Positions 14,439-17,249 of a stretch of 17,249 nt of DNA are shown here, in pieces (the first letter of the stretch is position 1; each line of letters starts with the position of its first letter). The stretch is from Candidatus Woesearchaeota archaeon. GTDB taxonomy: Archaea; Nanobdellota; Nanobdellia; Woesearchaeales; GW2011-AR9. The stretch covers positions 1 through 17,249 of the forward strand of contig JACPCC010000102.1 in NCBI GenBank assembly GCA_016179995.1, written 5' to 3'. A program made the translations under genes and the position numbers. A model generated the notes under the pieces. That model was not told the origin of the DNA. It did not search any database and was given only the letters and a program-made list of their open reading frames with translations.

Positions 14439-14502
14439 TTTTTTTGTTGATTTGTGTTAGGTTTTTTTGTTGGATTTTGTGTGTTTTTTGTTGGATTTTG
14501 TT
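14439..14502. repeat. Three-copy tandem repeat in the polB-polC spacer
   Basis: Two exact 18-bp copies of TTTTTTGTTGGATTTTGT (14463-14480 and 14484-14501) follow a shorter variant (TTTTTTTGTTGATTTGT, 14439-14455), giving a period of 21-24 bp. On the mRNA strand this is an A/C-rich, nearly G-free leader of polC. No Shine-Dalgarno site precedes polC. An unstructured leader that promotes initiation, or a slippage product, are both possible. Confidence 0.85.
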
Positions 14503-14515
14503 GAGCTTGGTGCAG

Positions 14516-16396
14516 TTAATTGAAATTGAGTATCTTAACTTGTCTCGTCTTTAAATTAACTAAAGGGACCCTGGCGGGTTCTGGATCGTGACCTAATTTT
14601 TCTTGAAATGTTGTTTTAGCCTGCCAACAGCTACCACAAATCAAAGTTACGCCTTTGTAATTAGCAACCGAACAATAATGGATATGCCCACTAACCATGA
14701 TGTCAGGAATTTTGCGTATCAAAAGTGGGTCATCTTTATATCCTGGAACATAGGGCGTTGATTTAAACGAGGGAGCTAAATGACGACGCTTTAGTAGAAA
14801 TTTCATAATTAAATCAGCACGATGATATCCCCCGCCATTTCGTATACTTTCTACATTAGCAACATAATAATCAAAGCTAAAACCATGATACATTAAAACG
14901 TCTAACCCAGAAAAGGTTTTACTTTTCCCAATATTTATCATGGCCGGATTGCTGACCATAGTTACATTAGGCAACTCGTAAAGCGCTGGAGCAAACTCCT
15001 TATAGAATAAAGTTTGCGGCTCAGCAATGTGCGTTACATCATGGTTTCCTGCACAAAGCACTATCTGCTTATCTGAAGGTATTTTTTTAATCAAATTTGC
15101 AAATTCAGCATATTGGCCAACAATATCTTTTATTTCTAATTCTTTTTCCTGTCCGGGGTAAATACCAACTCCGTCTACTAAATCACCAGAAATAATGACA
15201 TATTTAACTTTAGAAGCTATTTCGCGCTGTTGTTCATTTCCAACCAAACAATTAATCCATTGTAAAAATTTATTAAATTCTTCTTTCAAAAATAGACTAG
15301 AACCAACATGCACATCGGAAAGAAAAATAGCATACTCTTCTAAATCGCCTTTTTTCATCTCGTTGGTTTCTGGAACATCTGGCCAAAAAAATTCCTCGGC
15401 AAAAATAATTTTATCTTGAAATGTGCCAGACAAACCAACCACTTCATCGAATACCAAATCTTTAGCCATAGCAAATATGTCGGCCCTATTTTTTGAAATG
15501 ATGACAGAAATCTTGCCAGTTAAATCTTCTAATGTAACAATAAGATTGCCATTTTTAGTAAGACTAATATTCTCTACTAAACCAATAATAGATACTTTTT
15601 CTTTCTCTTTCTTTTTAAGTAGTCTGCCTATAGCGATGGTGCCTTGTAATTCACTGCGCTGGCGCAGTATCTTTTCCAAAAAATTATAACGTGAAATAAA
15701 TATGGAAGTAAAGTGTGCAGGACTAAATTTTTGTGGTTCGATAGAAAAAGTATACACTACATCTAATTTATGTTCAGAGTGAATAAGAAGATGTGCACTT
15801 AATTCTGCGGCTTCAGCTTCATCTTTGGAATCAGAGATTATAGAATATGAATCTTCGTTTTTTATATTTAAACTAACACTGGCCGCGCCATCTTGCAGCT
15901 CCGTTTCCAGAGACGAAAAAGTGTGTACTTCTGGAAACCTAGTCTCAGGAGGTGTGTGAATCATTTTGCTTTTTTCTATACCTGATAAAAGAGTAGAATC
16001 TGAATAATTATAATTAGCATCAGTAGCATCGGAAGTTATATTAAAATACTCCTCAGTGGGTGGTGTTGGTGTTAGTGGTGCAGTAGATGAAGTAGATATT
16101 GCTGGTGTCTTTAATTTAATTTCGCGTAAGCTTTGTAACTCAGTTTGATATAACTTTTCATTGCGTTCTTTCTCTACTTCTACACGGTAACGGTCTATTT
16201 CATGCCAATCTACTAAAGTTTTTTGTTCACTAGAAAATGAAAGATAATCATCATTGAGGACTAGAATATCATTTTCAGAAGCAGCGTTATCCAGCATTTC
16301 AGTTAGCGTAGCCTCAGAACTATTATCAAGCAATTCTTTATTTAATAAAATGCCTTTTTCAAACAATTTTTTAATTATTTCTTCTTTGGTTTCCAT
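14516..16396 (-). CDS. polB: DNA polymerase D small subunit DP1, 3'-5' exonuclease
   Basis: Proofreading subunit of PolD, 626 residues, within the usual range. Residues 1-90 form a helical N-terminal domain. Residues about 95-200 are a low-complexity linker rich in Ser, Thr, Pro and Glu. Residues about 270-350 are the OB fold (VSIIGLVENISLTKNGNLIV, LEDLTGKISVII). Residues 355-580 are the Mre11-like phosphoesterase: Asp361-x-His363 (SDVHVG), Gly-Asp405-x-x-Asp408 (SGDLVDG), Gly-Asn451-His452-Asp453, His504 and Gly-His571-x-His573. All expected metal-binding residues are present, so it should be an active exonuclease. It lies between orc1/cdc6 and polC on the same strand. The TATA-like box at 16422-16433 suggests a near-leaderless start at this ATG. 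Confidence 0.97.
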   Translation of the reverse strand: METKEEIIKKLFEKGILLNKELLDNSSEATLTEMLDNAASENDILVLNDDYLSFSSEQKTLVDWHEIDRYRVEVEKERNEKLYQTELQSLREIKLKTPAISTSSTAPLTPTPPTEEYFNITSDATDANYNYSDSTLLSGIEKSKMIHTPPETRFPEVHTFSSLETELQDGAASVSLNIKNEDSYSIISDSKDEAEAAELSAHLLIHSEHKLDVVYTFSIEPQKFSPAHFTSIFISRYNFLEKILRQRSELQGTIAIGRLLKKKEKEKVSIIGLVENISLTKNGNLIVTLEDLTGKISVIISKNRADIFAMAKDLVFDEVVGLSGTFQDKIIFAEEFFWPDVPETNEMKKGDLEEYAIFLSDVHVGSSLFLKEEFNKFLQWINCLVGNEQQREIASKVKYVIISGDLVDGVGIYPGQEKELEIKDIVGQYAEFANLIKKIPSDKQIVLCAGNHDVTHIAEPQTLFYKEFAPALYELPNVTMVSNPAMINIGKSKTFSGLDVLMYHGFSFDYYVANVESIRNGGGYHRADLIMKFLLKRRHLAPSFKSTPYVPGYKDDPLLIRKIPDIMVSGHIHYCSVANYKGVTLICGSCWQAKTTFQEKLGHDPEPARVPLVNLKTRQVKILNFN

Positions 16397-16421
16397 GGTT
16401 TATTTGGTTGTTAATTTATTT

Positions 16422-16433
16422 TTAAGTATAAAC
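16422..16433 (-). promoter_or_regulatory. TATA-like box for polB
   Basis: On the minus strand GTTTATACTTAA is centred roughly 30 bases before the polB ATG at 16396, placing the transcript start within a few bases of the start codon. This would let polB and polC be expressed independently of orc1/cdc6. Confidence 0.4.
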
Positions 16434-16465
16434 TAATGGTAATAAAATTTATGGTCAAATTGTTT

Positions 16466-16478
16466 TTGTTTTAAACAA
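16466..16478. repeat. Palindrome TTGTTT-T-AAACAA upstream of polB
   Basis: Perfect six-base arms TTGTTT (16466-16471) and AAACAA (16473-16478) surround one base. A further ATTGTTT at 16459-16465 could pair with AAACAAT (16473-16479) instead. It lies 30-50 bases upstream of the polB TATA-like box, where an operator could sit. The sequence is AT-rich, so chance is possible. Confidence 0.4.
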
Positions 16479-16559
16479 TATTTCAATAAAAATAAACTTT
16501 TATCTAAAAAATATTGAGGTTAAATTTAATATAGTAATTGTAGCATACTTCTAACAAAC

Positions 16560-17249
16560 TTATAATTGAAGAGACTTCTCTAACATTTCTTTTAGTTTAA
16601 CTGCTGCATTTTCTTCTAACGAGATGGAAATCTCCCGCGTTCGGCCATAACGGCCTTTGGAAATTATTTGTGCATTAATTATTCCTAATAAATCCATCTC
16701 GCCCAAGATATCAGATATTCTTCTTTGTGTTAAAGTATTTTGATGGCTTTGCTGGCAGATTTTTTTATAAACTTCATATATTTCTCCTGTAAAAAGACGT
16801 TGTTTTTGTGGGAAAAAAAGTAAAATTGAATAAAGAACGGAGTGAAATTGTTTGGGCTGCCCCATGGTGGCCACAATTATTTTATCTGACTCTACTTTCT
16901 TTTCTGCTTCATCTAAATGATTGATTTCCACATGACTAGAGCTATTTCTTTCTGCAATTTCTCCGGCCACTCTTAACAAATCAAGTGCTCTTCGTGCGTC
17001 TCCATGATCCCTGGCAGAGAATGCAGAACATTTTTCAATAACCCCTGGAAGTAAAACATCGGGTTGAAAAGCTAACTTTGACCTATGTGAAAGAATCTCT
17101 TGAATCTGCAGAGCATTATATGGCGGAAAGATCAACTCCTCTTCTGAAAGACTACTTTTAACACGAGGATCTAAGTGTTCTGAAAATACTAAATTGTTAG
17201 AAATACCCACTAAAACTATTTGTGAGCGCTTTAATTCAGAATTAATGCG
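16560..17249 (-). CDS. cdc6: Orc1/Cdc6 replication initiator, N-terminal part outside the window
   Basis: AAA+ ATPase that binds origin recognition boxes and loads the MCM helicase. The visible 229 residues are the C-terminal part, and the frame stays open to the window edge. Seen in order: sensor 1 in IVLVGISNN, then LDPRVKSSL and IFPPYNALQIQEIL, sensor 2 in GDARRALDLLRVAGEIAE (the Arg finger region of the lid), a helical linker, and the winged-helix DNA-binding domain (FTGEIYEVYKKIC, TQRRISDILGEMDLLGII, KGRYGRTREISI). The Walker A and B motifs lie upstream, beyond this window. The initiator just ahead of polB and polC is the arrangement seen near the origin in many PolD archaea. A GTG at 17210 is internal and not the start. 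Confidence 0.96.
   Translation of the reverse strand, partial: RINSELKRSQIVLVGISNNLVFSEHLDPRVKSSLSEEELIFPPYNALQIQEILSHRSKLAFQPDVLLPGVIEKCSAFSARDHGDARRALDLLRVAGEIAERNSSSHVEINHLDEAEKKVESDKIIVATMGQPKQFHSVLYSILLFFPQKQRLFTGEIYEVYKKICQQSHQNTLTQRRISDILGEMDLLGIINAQIISKGRYGRTREISISLEENAAVKLKEMLEKSLQL

Larger units (their letters stand above)
16397..16559. other. 163-bp spacer between orc1/cdc6 and polB
   Basis: Strongly AT-rich, with the polB promoter and one inverted repeat. I saw no origin recognition box with the usual G-run, so I do not call an origin here. Confidence 0.5.

Noticed and set aside
16397..16559. Replication origin in the orc1/cdc6-polB spacer
   Set aside because: It is AT-rich, but I found no repeated origin recognition boxes with a G-run; the usual site would be on the other side of cdc6.
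1..17249. CRISPR array, tRNA, rRNA, insertion sequence or prophage
   Set aside because: No regularly spaced repeats of suitable length, no cloverleaf with conserved T-arm, no transposase or phage genes were seen.

Overview
This window is archaeal chromosome, AT-rich and densely packed. Every informational gene in it is of the archaeal type: a two-subunit family D DNA polymerase (PolD), an Orc1/Cdc6 initiator, the Holliday junction resolvase Hjc, transcription factor E alpha, initiation factor aIF2 beta and a short-form RNase Z. Promoters look archaeal too: TATA-like boxes lie about 25-40 bases before several start codons, which implies leaderless or very short leaders. PolD excludes most Thermoproteota. 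Two lipoproteins with a Cys lipobox and a fragment of a Cys-rich surface protein of a kind I associate with Woesearchaeota/Pacearchaeota suggest a DPANN or deep euryarchaeal lineage. That placement is inference.

Layout. 130-819 (+) is a small two-ACT-domain protein. 889-1821 (-) is a lipoprotein. 1822-2151 is a gene-free stretch full of short tandem duplications. 2152-3707 (+) is a tight pair, a HAD hydrolase and RNase Z. 3704-4441 (-) is a second, unrelated lipoprotein, and 4498-4971 (-) is hjc. 5137-5757 (+) is tfe. 5820-6017 (-) is a 65-residue membrane protein. 6153-6926 (+) is aIF2 beta followed by a DUF424 protein. 6953-7771 (+) is a Cys-rich secreted-type reading frame with no start codon. 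7848-17249 (-) is the replication cluster, transcribed in the order orc1/cdc6 (cut by the window edge), polB (DP1, proofreading subunit), polC (DP2, catalytic subunit).

How the genes fit together. The last 9.4 kb is the conserved initiator-plus-replicase cluster of PolD archaea, usually found close to a replication origin. The rest is mostly core expression machinery (TFE, aIF2 beta, RNase Z) with envelope genes between. No phage, transposon, CRISPR or tRNA was seen. The true mobile elements are two inteins in polC, each with a LAGLIDADG homing endonuclease with both acidic residues. They sit only 30 extein residues apart and bracket the PolD catalytic Asp-Gly-Asp motif. The first ends in Gln, not Asn, with Lys instead of His before it. 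The second begins with Ser and is followed by Thr. Removing both leaves a DP2 of 1217 residues, a normal size.

The most distinctive points are the paired inteins, the startless Cys-rich cassette beside DUF424, and a recurrent pattern of 11-22 bp tandem duplications in the intergenic gaps, including a three-copy A/C-rich repeat just before polC.
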